From Moringa oleifera (lineage: Eukaryota; Streptophyta; Magnoliopsida; Brassicales; Moringaceae), in the NCBI GenBank assembly GCA_021397835.1, contig JAJFZO010000168.1, forward strand, positions 4,278,001 through 4,342,000: DNA of 64,000 bases. Reading direction: 5' to 3'. The notes beneath the pieces were generated by a model that worked only from the letters and a program-made list of their open reading frames with translations, was not told the origin of the DNA and did not search any database. Made by a program: the position numbers and the translations under genes. This document shows positions 14,210-25,821 of this stretch, in pieces (position 1 is the first letter of the stretch; every line of letters starts with the position of its first letter).

Positions 14210-15039
14210 AAGATAAGAGAAAAATCTGAGAGTCAGATGGCGATCATACATAAAAGGATTTACCAGATATAGTATACGTTACACAGAACATTCATTATCT
14301 AATACCTATGGAGCCACAACACAGAAGTTTTGGTTTTTAGAAAAGATATAGAAGGAAGCTCTGTTGGCCATGCAGGTGACACACCAGAGATAAAAAGTGA
14401 GCTTTGGATTTTGTAAATACGAGAAACATTTGTACCATAAGACCCCACCAAAGGATCAAACCGATACTACTTCATTGTATGCCATTGCCATCTCTATGTA
14501 AATGCTTTCCTTCCATTGAAAAGAGACATTTTTTTTAGAATTAGGAACCCACACAAGAACCAAAAAGAAAATAAATAAGAAACTTTTTCAGAATTTTCTG
14601 TTACATTATCTATCTATATGCTTAATTTTTTATAAATGCAATGGACTATAAGTACAAAAGGTTAAGTCATTTGCAAGAAAATTTTAACATCAAATCAATA
14701 GCTTTCCATTTCTTCTTTTCAAAGATGTTCCAATTCTTTTGAATAGACTGCTTGGATGACAAAGTAGATTACATCCAAATTATCAATTTTGTAAGCAACC
14801 AAAGTTTTGTCTTCATCACGCAGTGTGGCCCAATTATTGGGTCCATCTCAAATGATTCCATGAAAGCAACCAAATATCTTGTGACTTTTTTGAAAGATAA
14901 AAAAAAAGAGAGAAATTTATCCATTAATTTTGAGTCAAAATATTAAACTTTTATGCCCAAAATTTATCAATTTGAGACAACTTCCGCCAATTTTAAGTAC
15001 AATGTCGAATGAACTGATTACAAATATAAAATGAAAATT
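14210..15039. other. Intergenic sequence upstream of TPS1
   Basis: This is the TPS1 promoter side and the left flank of the copia insertion. I see no open coding segment with a recognisable product. The region is moderately A+T rich. No confident TATA box could be tied to the leader exon. Confidence 0.5.
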
Positions 15040-15044
15040 GCAAG
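15040..15044. repeat. Target site duplication GCAAG, left copy
   Basis: The five bases GCAAG directly flank the left LTR. The same five bases are at 20,045-20,049 directly after the right LTR. Five bp is the usual target duplication size for Ty1/copia integrases. Confidence 0.9.
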
Positions 15045-15396
15045 AGAAAGAATGTAAAGAACACTGCTGTAAATAATTATGTATTTTTCTCTTCTTTAAG
15101 AATGTTATGGTGGCTGCTCAATTAACCTTGAGACCCCATATAATGTATTTATACATGTAAGGATTACATTAGGTTTAATTCTCTAAATATGGTATTATGT
15201 ACACAAAGATATACTGTTTGATTTGTTTCATGGGCTCCGGGCTCCTTGGGCTTCTCTCTTCTGATTCTAGACTTTGGGCTTTTCCTGTTGAGCCTGTGGA
15301 TCAGTGTAGGCGGGCTCCTTGGGCTTCTCCTGTTGGGCTTGTGGATCATGGCAGGCGGGTCTCGTTTTGGAGACGGGTTGACCCGTTGACTTAACA
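15045..15396 (-). repeat. Left LTR (3' LTR of the copia element), 352 bp
   Basis: It is the same length as the right LTR and differs at about six sites. It starts TGTTAAGTC when read on the minus strand. It contains two imperfect copies of a roughly 45-bp GC-richer unit (about 15,263-15,356). The pol reading frame runs into this LTR and stops at 15,267. Confidence 0.95.
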
Positions 15397-18300
15397 TCCC
15401 CCCTCAAGCTGAGGGGAGCTTCATCGACCCGAAGCTTATGCCGAAAAACCCGAAACTGAGGTTGAGAGAGGGGTTTGGTGAGTGCATCGGCAATCTGTTC
15501 GGAGGAAGGGATGTAGTTGATCTTGAGCGAGCCGTCGGCAACGTGGTCCCGGATGAAGTGGACGTCGACCTCGATGTGTTTGGTGCGGGAGTGGAAGACC
15601 GGGTTGGCGGCAAGAGCGGCAGCGCCCTGATTATCGCACCAGAGTGTGGCTTGACAGTCAGGTAAGAGCCTCGTCTCCTTGAGTAGTGATTTGATCCAAT
15701 TAATTTCGGTAGTAGCTTGAGCTAGGGCTCGATACTCAGATTCGGTACTAGACCGGGCGATGAAATTCTGTTTCTTGGAGCTCCAAGAAACGATGTTGTT
15801 GCCGAGAAATACACAGTAACCACTGATAGAAAGCCGATCATTGGGGCAGCAAGCCCAATCGGCGTCGAAAAAAGCCATGAGCTTGAACTGGGATGAGGGT
15901 TGAAATGTGAGGCCAAGGTTGGCAGTCCCTTTGAGGTAACGGAGGAGGCGTTTGCAGGCTCTCCAGTGACTGGTGGTAGGAGCATGTAGGAATTGGCTTA
16001 GTTTGTTAACTGAGAAGGAGATGTCAGGTTGGGTTAGGGTGAGGTATTGGAGGGAGCCAATGAGTTTTCTGTAGACTGTAGGTTGTGGGAGTGGAGAGCC
16101 GAATGTGAGGGACAGTGGTGTGCCAGTAGACATAGGGGTTGGACAGGGTTTGGAGAGATGTAGGTGGTGAGATTTGAGGAGATCATTGATATACTTGGCT
16201 TGTGTTAAAAATAGGCAGTGAGGGGAGCGGTGCACCTGAATTCCTAGGAAGTAATTAAGGGAGCCAAGGGTTTTAAGTGCATACCTCTTGTGGAGCTGGG
16301 AGATGAATTGGTGGATGGCAGTGTGATTGTTGCCTGTCACAAGGATGTCGTCCACATAGATTAAGATATAGAGGCAGTGATCACCAGAGAGTTGGAAAAA
16401 CAGAGAGTTGTCAGCCTTAGAGTCGAGGAAACCCCAGTCCAGAAGTTGCTTTTTGATGTTGTGAAACCAAGCTCGAGGGGCTTGTTTCAGACCATAGAGA
16501 GCTCTTCTGAGGCGGCAAACGTGTTGAGGTCGAAGGGGGTCAACAAAACCAGGTGGTTGAGACATAAAAACAGTTTCTTGGAGATGACCATTAAGGAAGG
16601 CGTTGTGAACGTCCAGTTGTTGGATGTCCCAGCCCTTTGACACAGCAACAGATAGTAGAATTCTGATAGTGCAGGGCTTGATAACAAGACTGAATGTTTG
16701 TGAAAAATCAATACCGGGGGATTCTTGGAATCCTTTGGTAACTAATCTGGCCTTGTGTCTTTCAATAGAGCCATCAACATGATATTTGACTTTAAAGACC
16801 CATTTGTTGCCAATCACCTTATGGTTTGGAGGTTTAGGCACTAACTCCCATGTCTTGTTATGCAGGAGGGCTTGGAATTCAGCAAGCACGGCTTTCTTCC
16901 AGACTGGATTAGTGAGGGCAGCAGCAGTACTGGTTGGCAGAGGCTGTGGTGCAGTTGCAGAGGTAAGGAATAACTTCGGTTTGAATATCCCTGCTTGTGC
17001 TCTTGTGATCATAGGGTGAGTAGGCAGTCTGAGAGGTATGATTGATCGAGTAGGTAAGGAAGGTTGGGATGAAGGGGGAGGTGTTGGAGATGAAGGGGTA
17101 GTGGGGGGTGAGGAGTGAGGGGGAGTGGAGGAAGGGCTAGAGGGGGAAACCAGTGAGGGTGAAATAGGAGAGTCCAGAGAGTTCTATTGTATGTCACTGC
17201 TGCCACCAGTTGGGGGACTAGGATTAGGTTGAACCGACACTGAGGTGGATGAAGGAATGGGGACATTAGTGGGTGTTGAGGTGGGATTGGAAAAGAGTGT
17301 AGGGAAGGGAAATTCAAGTTCATTGAAGGTGACATTCCTAGTGATATAAACACGTCCCGAGGGATATAGGCATTTATAGCCTTTGTGAGTAGGACTGTAT
17401 CCTAGGAAGAGGCACTTAGCAGACCTGAATTCAATCTTGTGTTTATTATAGGGTCTTAAGTGGGGATAGCAAGTGCACCTGAATGTTTTTAGAAAGTTAT
17501 AGTCAGGGTTTTTATGAAAGAGCAACTGGATGGGTGACTTGTGAGATAGGAGGGGAGTGGGCAGCCTGTTGATTAAGTACACTGCAGTGTCAAAGGCTTC
17601 CCACCAGAAGTGTAAGGGCAGTGAGGCTTGACTGAGGAGTGTAAGTCCTAACTCTGTGATGTGTCTATGTTTTCTTTCAGCTTTGCCATTTTGTTGATGT
17701 ATGTGTGGACATGGATGTCTAAAGCCTATTCCTTGTTGATGTAGGAAAGATGAGAATGACCTGTATTCCCCCCCTAATCACTCTGGACTGTTTTAATGCT
17801 TGTGTTTAAAAGATTTTCAATCTGTTTTTTGAAATGTACAAAAACTAGCAGTGCTTGTGATTTGTCTTTGAGTGGGTATATCCAGGTGTATCTAGTGTAA
17901 TCATCAATAAAATGAATGTAGTATTTGTAACCTTCCCTGGATAATACATGAGAAGGACCCCAAAGATCTGTGTGGATTAGTTCAAGTGGTGAGGTTGTGT
18001 TAGTTTGGGAGAGATTGAATGGTAGGTTATGGCTTTTCCCAATAGCACAAGCTGAGCAAAAAGAAGAACTTGTATTTACTTTAGAAAAAGTGATACAAGA
18101 TCTCTTAAGAGTCCTAATTATTGAATCCGAAGGATGACCAAGGCGTCTATGCCAAAGGTCATTATCCACTGACATAAAATTAGAAAAACAGGAGAGTAGA
18201 CTAACTTGACATGACTCAGACTTAGCAGTACGGGCTGCCTTATTAACTACTGGTCTAGTGTGCAATAGGCGATTCTTGTTGGAGAGGGTGTGACTGGTGG

Positions 18301-19663
18301 TGGCAGTGGCAGCAGGGGAATGCAGTAGATAGAAACCATCTTTAGCTTTTCCTTTCAACAGTGTTCTCCGGCTGACCTGATCCTTCACAAGGCAATGTTT
18401 ATTGTCAAACACAACAAAGACATCATTGTCAGAAATCAGTTTAGAGATACTTATAAGGTTTTTGGAAATGGTAGGCACATGCAGGATGTTTTTAAGATGC
18501 AACTTGACATTTGGCAAATGTGTGGTGAGAGTGTTGTGACCAATATGAGATATATTGAGGGCTTTACCATTACCAACCACCAGTTTCTGTTTACTAGTGT
18601 AGGCAGCTCTCAGAGAAAGGTTGTCCAAGTCAGCGGTCACATGATTGGAGGCATTACTATCGGCATACTAGGCGGGATCAGCTATGGAATCAATGGATGC
18701 AAGGTATGCATTTTGATTTGTATTACTGCTGCTGTTGTTATTTGGTGCCTGGAAAGAATCTTCAAACCTGTACCAGCAGTCATAAGCGGTATGTCCCTGT
18801 TTGGTGCAGATTTGGCAGATTAGCCTGCTGTTGTTTCTACCTCTGCCACGGCCATTCATTCTTCCTCTGTTCCGGCCTCGATTGAAGTTGCCACTTCTCC
18901 AAGGGGTAAGGTTTCTGTGGTTTTTGTTTATTGCTATGTTGGCCACTAGATTGACACTGTTTATGGTTTCTAGATTATACTGCTCAAGTCTCTGTTCATG
19001 ACTTAGTAGCAGTGCTAAAACTTCCTGTAGGGACAGTTCATCGGTTCTGGATTGTATGTTGATGGTCACTACATCATAGTCCTTTCCAATACCGGTGAGT
19101 AGTGCAGTAATGAATTCTAGGTCTGAGAGTGGATTACCTGTCATAGCTAGACTGTCTGAGATGTTTTTGAGTTGATTGTAGTATGCTGTGACTGAGGCTG
19201 ATCCTTTCTTTGTGGAGTATAGTGTAGATTTCAGTTGCATGAATTTGGACCTCATTTGGGTTCCAAATAATCTCTCCACTCCTGACCATATACCATGTGC
19301 TGTGGTATCGGTCTTGATTTGACTCAGGATGTCCAATGAGATGATGGACATCAGCCAGCTTGCCAAAAGTTGGTCCTGTTGGATCCATTCTGGATATTCT
19401 GGATTATCCTCTTCCCTTGTTTTTCCTTCATCATCTGTGGTGTATAGGTATGCTGATGGACAGGGCTTGGTTCCCAGTAGAAATCCATCTATTTTGTGGC
19501 CCTTGGCTAGAGCAAGGACTTGATTTTTCCGGATAACATAATTCTCTCTGTCAAGTTTAAAGCTGAACTGGAAACTCAGGGATGCAGAGAAGGGAAAGGA
19601 GTTCTTTGAGGGCTGGTTGTTTGCAGCATTGGTGTTGGAGATGGAGTTTGCAAAAGAAGCCAT
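15267..19663 (-). pseudogene. Degenerate copia gag-pol
   Basis: Gag starts at ATG 19,663 (MASFANS) and has a UBN2-type domain and a zinc knuckle of CX2CX4HX4C form. An in-frame TAG at 18,670-18,668 separates gag from protease. The protease active-site triplet reads D-S-N rather than the usual D-S-G (Asn codon 18,655-18,653). Integrase shows the HHCC zinc finger. At 17,776-17,774 there is a second TAG, followed immediately by a seven-base homopolymer (17,768-17,774) across which the frame changes. A third TAG lies at 17,186-17,184 in the integrase-RT linker. RT and RNase H (from 17,012, beginning MITRAQ) are open, with ILIYVDDILVTG, DADWACCPND, STESEYRALA and RTKHIEVDVHFIRDH motifs, and end inside the LTR. 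It cannot encode a full polyprotein without suppression. Confidence 0.93.
15397..15407 (-). other. Polypurine tract of the copia element
   Basis: Read on the minus strand the sequence TTGAGGGGGGA lies immediately before the 3' LTR. This is the expected place and composition for the plus-strand primer. Confidence 0.85.
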
Positions 19664-19680
19664 GGTAACGGATCTGTATT

Positions 19681-19692
19681 GCTCTGATACCA
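19681..19692 (-). other. Primer-binding site (initiator tRNA-Met)
   Basis: Read on the minus strand this is TGGTATCAGAGC, directly abutting the 5' LTR. It is the classic copia primer site complementary to the 3' end of initiator tRNA-Met. Confidence 0.95.
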
Positions 19693-20044
19693 AGAAAGAA
19701 TGTAAAGAACACTGCTGTAAACAATTCTGTATTTTTCTCTTCTTTGAGAATGTTATGGTGGCTGCTCAATTAACCTTGAGACCCCATATAATGTATTTAT
19801 ACATGTAAGGATTACATTAGGTTTAATTCTCTAAATATGGTATTATGTACACAAAGATATACTGTTTGATTTGTTTCATGGGCTCCGGGCTCCTTGGGCT
19901 TCTCTCTTCTGATTCTGGACTTTGGGCTTTTCCTGTTGAGCCCGTGGATCAGTGTAGGCGGGCTCCTTGGGCTTCTCCTGTTGGGCTTGTGGATCATGGC
20001 AGGCGGGTCTCGTTTTGGAGACGGGTTGTCCCGTTGACTTAACA
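19693..20044 (-). repeat. Right LTR (5' LTR of the copia element), 352 bp
   Basis: It is the promoter-bearing LTR in the element's orientation and pairs with 15,045-15,396. The six differences I count are near 19,722, 19,728, 19,746, 19,917, 19,942 and 20,029, mostly transitions. Confidence 0.95.
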
Positions 20045-20049
20045 GCAAG
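20045..20049. repeat. Target site duplication GCAAG, right copy
   Basis: Identical to 15,040-15,044 and immediately adjacent to the right LTR end. It fixes the element boundaries. Confidence 0.9.
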
Positions 20050-20306
20050 AATAATATAATAAATAAGAAGACAAAACATAAGAATATTTTATACTTCTTT
20101 TTCTTTTTTAAAAAAACCAACAGAACATCAACCTCAATGGGCCTTGTAAGGAGGGTTCAGCGCGGTTGTGGGCTGGTTCTAAAGGGCCCACCATTTTTTC
20201 GTTTTTTCGCTTCTGAAGAGTTGGTTGATCTCGATCAGCTGATGAAGAAAGATTCCTCTGCCATCCTCTCACCGTCCGAGCCACCTTGAAGAACCAAGCT
20301 AAAGCG

Positions 20307-21156
20307 ATGGCGAAGTTCGCACCAGCACCTGCGACGATAATCTTCCTCATCCTCCTCACCTCCATTGCACCGCCACCCGCTAGCTCCCTTTCCTATTTTC
20401 AGTACAAGACGCTGGTCTCCCTCTCCCACTCCCTCCTCACCCGCGTCGCCAACCTCCGAGCAGCTCGTGGCGACATCTCGGGGTCCACCCGGGCGAGAAT
20501 CTTAGCCGAGAAGATCGAGCGGGGGATGGGCTTAGGGTTCTGGAAGCTGGCGTTGACCTTCGGGTGGGACTACTTGAGGAACTACGCATGGAGAGATTTC
20601 GACTACAGGGAAATTTGTGGCGCCGCTTCAGATTTGAACGAGTTGATGACTTTTCTGGGCGAGTTGACTCGCGCGGACTCGGACGAAGGGCGTGCTTCTT
20701 GGGTCGCGCGCAATTACGGAAATGTCCTCAGCGTTTCGAAACGCATGTTCCGTCGGCTGAAAGTTTTTGCCACATCGGTCAGTTTCCATTTTCTTTTTTC
20801 CCGTTCGACTTTTCCCTTTTCAATTTTTTTTTTTTTTGAAAAGCTAACAAGGGCATTGAAAAAAGAAAATAAAATTATTGCCTCAAATTTCGGAAATTGG
20901 GTTTTCTTTAATGATAATAATTAATTTTATTATTTGTTTATTTATTTATAGTATTGAATATTAGATTGGTTGGAGGGATTGGCAGGGAGCATTTAGGGAA
21001 TTGGTGGAAACAGTGCAAAGAGAGTTGGCGGAGGGAGAGCTACTGAAGGACTGCCTTGAATTAGGAGGCAATGACTTGAAAGCAACGCTTCAAATCTTCA
21101 AGGAATTGGCTCTACAATTCCACTCCTCTCCTCATCACACCCAACAAGAATTATAA
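20307..21156 (+). CDS. Conserved plant protein of unknown function, signal/anchor peptide, 2 exons, 220 aa
   Basis: Exons 20307-20777 and 20965-21156, joined in phase 0 by a 187-bp GT..AG intron (TCG then GTCAGT; ATATTAG acceptor). The ATG is the first in frame. The N-terminus is hydrophobic (about residues 8-27, TIIFLILLTSIAPPP) and looks like a signal peptide or membrane anchor. The rest is soluble and mostly helical, with the segment FWKLALTFGWDYLRNYAWRD and a Leu/Glu-rich C-terminal helix. I recognise it only as resembling uncharacterised plant proteins starting SLSYFQYKTL and assign no function. The copia insertion ends only about 260 bp upstream of the start, so the promoter may have been displaced. 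Confidence 0.75.
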
Positions 21157-23600
21157 ACAAAGATACTAACCTTTTTCAATTCTTTGTTCTCATTGATCAG
21201 AAGATTGATATTGAAAAATAGTTTGAGCATTGTTCTCCTTGTTGGGTATTTACTTGAGAAATTCTTTAAGATGTACCCACAAATTATAATGTCTAGTACT
21301 GGAAGAGAAGAAGACCAATATGTATTATTAGGTTGAGATCTTAACTGGGTTGAATTTTTTATTTTTTAAATTATTTTATATCAATATTTAAAAAAAAAAG
21401 TTAAATCAAAATATTTGATTTTGCAGATGGTAATGGAAGTTATAGTAGAGGGGTCCATGAATTAAGTCTTTGAAAGCTGCGGATGTATTCGCTTGCCCTA
21501 TGCCTTACAGCCACCTTTAATGGTCTCGCAACCTTTCCACCAAACCTTCATTAACTAATATGCCCAAATCATAGGTCCACTGTTCTCTACAAAAATCCCA
21601 TTTCATATCAAGCTTTTAATTTCATTTCCATGCACAAAATCACCCAACCCTTTATCTTTTCAGATTTTAACAATAGAAAATCTTGAAACAGATAATATTA
21701 AACTGTCCATGATTAAAAGTGGGAAGTAAAGAGTTTCTTTCTGTTTGTTCAAACAGTTTTGGTAGGTAATGAACGGAGGAAGATCTCGCCGCTTATAACA
21801 ATGTTGGTCGCCCAGTGGGGGACCTTACATTTTACCAAGTCATGTTTGGTTGAGAGGAAAATGAGAAGTTGACATTGGAATTTAACGCTCAACTACACAA
21901 AAGAAAAATCATTCATCCATGAAGAGAACCCATGTTACTCTCCATTGACTTGGCCTCTCCCACATTAAATTTGGCTACCCACTGCCATTAATACTATTTG
22001 GTACATACCCACTTGCATAAATACAAATGTACAAGGTTGCAAAATTAAGCCTATTTACACCGTCTGATTATTGGGTATCTTGATTCGTGACCGTTGATGA
22101 TGGATATCCCCATACTCATGAAAATTAACGGGTATCCCTATTTGAAATATGAATGTAGCAGAAGAAGCAAGAACCACCGACTTACTATAGTTCATCAACT
22201 TTGCTGTAAGGCACTGAATATATACACAGAAATAATGGAGAAAACCTAAGTCATTGGATCACATGGGTGTTGGTGAGGAAAAGGTCCCTGGTGCGAGCTG
22301 TGATCCAGCTCTGCTTTAGAATCAGACAGATTTAGTATTCAAGTAAGGTTGGCATCTAGGAAAGTGAAGAAACAAACTACAAATACTAGTAACCACTTCA
22401 GCTTCCCTTGTGTCACCTGCTAATAGAACCAAGATATTCGATCTGCTGATGTAAGCTACACGTATTGAATTTTTTCAATTATTAAATTTTTATATTTATA
22501 TTATAAATTATAAAAATATTCATATAACCTTGCCAACAAGCCAAAAAAAAAAAAAAAAAGAGCCTCTTTGTCTGTACTTAATAAGAAAAACAATTTTGCA
22601 AGGGTGAAAGAAGATTAATCATTAATGAATGCAAATTTCTAATCAAAGCCCTAATGCCATTTGGTTGATAATGACTGATTGATAAGGAAGATATGCCCTT
22701 CAATTTAGGATAATTAAGAACATGGTGTAAATGGTAAAAGGTCTAACCAAATATGTCTATTAATTAGTTGGAATCATTATTATTTTGTCAATGTCATACA
22801 CCTCACAGCTTGTCAAATCGCTTTTTTTTGCCTAATTAATCTTCTGATGTCTATGCTTTCTTCTCTGGACTTATCAAAAAGAGAAGAGGATTTTTTATTT
22901 AGGGTTAATTTAAACCTATATTATGATTTTTTTTTTAAAAAAAAAGAAGAACAATTTTTTTTCATAATTTGCTCATGTGAGAAAATTTTATCAATTAATT
23001 TTATTAAATTATTATTTATCAGTATTGTATATGTAAAAGATTAGTATAACTAAAATCAGTATAATAAAAAAATCTTATTTGGTTCTTGTGTGCAAGTAAG
23101 TTGGTGACATAACCTATAGAAATCCTAAAACCCTAATTAGGGTTGCTGAAGCTTATATGGAACAAACAAGAGATGCTTAATTGTCTCACACTGGTAAACA
23201 CAGACATCTCATTATTACTGAAGTACCCAAACGTGCATTGATGGCCATAAAGACAGATAACCCAGATAAAAAACCCAGAAAGAAACTACAGATTAAAAGT
23301 TAGAAAACAAAGAAGGGCTTATGATCAAAGTTGATTTTAGATGCCGACAAGTTAGTCTCACCCTATCTGTACCCACTTGGGTTAACGATCAACCCTTGTC
23401 TTGTGTATTATAAGATGCAATTCTTAGCTATAGGGTAAGATCGTGCAGCTAGCTAGGCCGACCTTCGCCATTCAACCTAAAATCATGGCCGCGTGAAATT
23501 AATGCTTCCACCCAACTCCCTCACCTGTAAAAGCTTGAACAATGTCAACAGTCTGCCTCTTCTCTTTGATTGTTCTTTAGCCTTCTTTTGCCTCTTTCGC
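21157..23600. other. Intergenic region between the unknown gene and the GDSL pair
   Basis: About 2.4 kb, A+T rich, with poly-A/T runs near 22,543-22,559 and 22,926-22,945. I found no coding exon, RNA gene or clear transposon here. Confidence 0.5.
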
Positions 23601-23610
23601 TATATATATT
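23601..23610 (+). promoter_or_regulatory. TATA box of first GDSL gene
   Basis: TATATATATT lies about 107 bp upstream of the ATG at 23,717. That spacing suits a TATA box with a short leader. It was placed by eye. Confidence 0.5.
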
Positions 23611-23716
23611 CATTTAAACCTCTCAAAGGTGCTCACTGCTAGTCTGCTACGACTTCTCCAGGCTTATTAGCTGGTTAGCTTCCCTTCTGGACCAGTCCGT
23701 TTCTTTAGGAGGGTTG

Positions 23717-25218
23717 ATGGCGGAGGGTGAGCTAAGAAAATGGTACTTGTTTATGGTGCTGGTCTGGAGTTTCCAAGGTTACAGTGTTAGAGCAGACCCA
23801 CAAGTTCCTTGTTACTTCGTCTTCGGGGACTCATTGGTGGACAACGGCAACAACAACCAGCTCTCCTCTCTGGCTCGAGCTGATTACATGCCTTATGGTA
23901 TCGACTTCCCTGACGGACCAACCGGAAGGTTTTCCAATGGCAAAACCACAGTGGATGTTGTCGGTAACCTCTCTCTCTCTCTCTTCTGTATCCCTTTTCA
24001 CTCATCTTAGCTACGATCTTCTTGAAAATTCTTGCACGAAACAATGGGTTCAGTAACTGCTACAAGTTATATATCACCACGTCTAATGTGGGTTTTGTTT
24101 TTGAAGCTGAACTCTTGGGCTTTGACGATTACATTCCTCCATATGTGACTGCAAGAGGTCAAGATATACTCGGGGGAGTGAACTATGCATCAGCAGCTGC
24201 CGGAATCAGAGAGGAAACAGGCCGGCAACTGGTAATTGATGAACCCTCTTAATCTCTCATCAATCACTTCAGCTTACCGAATCAAACCCAGAGAAATACT
24301 TATAGTAGCTAGATTTGTTGTAGGGAGGGAGGATAAGCTTCAGTGGGCAAGTGAACAATTACAAGAACACAGTCTCGCAAGTGGTTAACTTGCTAGGAGA
24401 CGAGAACACAGCCGCAAATTACCTAAGCAAGTGCATTTACTCCATCGGTTTGGGCAGCAACGACTACCTCAACAACTACTTCATGCCTCTTTACTACTCC
24501 ACCAGCAGCCAGTTCACCCCTGAACAGTACGCCGATGACCTTATTAACAGATACTCCGAGCAAATTGAGGTCTCTGTCCCTTTGAATTACTATTCTTGCA
24601 GTTAATATTTTCAATTAATTCTGAGAGCTAATGGTGTTGATGGGCCAGAACTTGTACAACTACGGAGCAAGAAAGTTTGTCTTCATTGGAGTGGGAGCCA
24701 TCGGCTGCAGCCCAAATGAGTTGGCCCAGAACAGCCAAGACGGCAGAACTTGCGTGGAGAGAATCAACTCGGCGAACCGAATCTTCAATAACAAGCTCCG
24801 AGCTCTAGTTGATGAATTCAACAACAAATTCTCCGACGGAAAAGCTATCTACGTCAATGCATACGGCATTTTTGAGGACCTAAGAACAAATCCTTCAGCT
24901 TACGGTAAAAATCTCGACCCTGTTCATCGTTACCACCAAGTTCAACTCTAACTACTGATCGCTTCATACCATTTCTTGGATCAATTGATTTCAGGGTTCA
25001 GGGTGACAAACGCCGGTTGCTGCGGCGTGGGGAGAAACAATGGTCAGATCACATGTTTGCCTTACCAAAATCCATGCCCGAATAGGAAGGAGTACGTGTT
25101 CTGGGATGCCTTCCACCCAACCGAGGCTGCAAACACGATCATCGGTCGGAGATCATACAGCGCTCAGTCTGCTTCCGACTCTTACCCCATTGACATCCGC
25201 CAGCTAGCCCAACTCTGA
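23717..25218 (+). CDS. GDSL esterase/lipase, 5 exons, 365 aa (tandem copy 1)
   Basis: Exons 23717-23963, 24107-24231, 24324-24569, 24649-24904, 24995-25218; the phases close on 365 aa, the normal family size. These are secreted SGNH hydrolases acting on acyl esters; the substrate cannot be read from sequence. A signal peptide ends near residue 26 (YSVRA). Block I with the catalytic Ser is [14 protein letters not shown]. Block II is [11 protein letters not shown], block [15 protein letters not shown], and block V carries the catalytic Asp/His in [13 protein letters not shown] second GDSL gene follows 600 bp downstream in the same orientation with identical intron positions and phases, so the pair arose by tandem duplication. 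Exon 4 follows a GGGCCAG acceptor and gives [12 protein letters not shown] where relatives usually have [12 protein letters not shown]. Confidence 0.93.
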
Positions 25219-25821
25219 AGATGGATCGAGATGATCATTCTTGTGTGCGACTATAAGGATAAATATTTCCGTTTCATCTTTCTGTATCACTATCGTTTTT
25301 TTTTTTTTTTTTGTCAGCGTGTCCTCGTCGTCCTCTATGTGTTACAAAAAGTTAGGGCGTTTTAATTGTGGAAATACATCCTACAAGAACATGTTATAGT
25401 CACCGAACCTGTTTAGGAAACAAAAGCAGTATTTACAAAGAAATTGACCAATGTTTTCATCATTTAATTACATGTTTTCTTAATTTCTACACTATTGATT
25501 ACAGTTTTACATGTTATGGTAAAAACCCAATTGATATTCAAATTCACAGCAAGTGTTACTCCACATATTATCTTAACCAAATCAGGCAGATGAAAGTTCC
25601 TGAAATTTGGCCAATTTTATGGATGGCCAATGTCATTCTTAGTCAGAAATTTCCGCTTCTCTTCTTAGCCTATTTATTTATGCTTATAAATTTTACCCAT
25701 TCAATCGCGTTGCAGTTCCCCAATTTGGCCTAATTAATCTCTCATTAATTTCTTTCTTCTTTTTGCACATTAAGCATTCTTTTCTTTTCCCCTCTTTCCA
25801 TTTTTCATCTTCTTGGAGGAT

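Larger units (their letters stand above)
15045..20044 (-). mobile_element. Ty1/copia LTR retrotransposon (RE1-like), 5,000 bp
   Basis: A structurally complete element, transcribed on the minus strand. In its own orientation it has a 5' LTR (20,044-19,693), a primer-binding site matching the 3' end of initiator tRNA-Met (19,692-19,681), and gag with a CCHC zinc knuckle. Protease, integrase, reverse transcriptase and RNase H follow in copia order, then a polypurine tract (15,407-15,397) and the 3' LTR (15,396-15,045). GCAAG target duplications flank it. My hand comparison of the two 352-bp LTRs finds 6 mismatches (about 1.7%), so the insertion is recent on an evolutionary scale. The coding region carries stops and a frameshift, so this copy is not autonomous. 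It sits between the 5' ends of TPS1 and the next gene. Confidence 0.95.

Noticed and set aside
18697..19001. Plus-strand open frames across the copia gag
   Set aside because: Shadows of the minus-strand gag; the zinc-knuckle and UBN2 features are on the minus strand.
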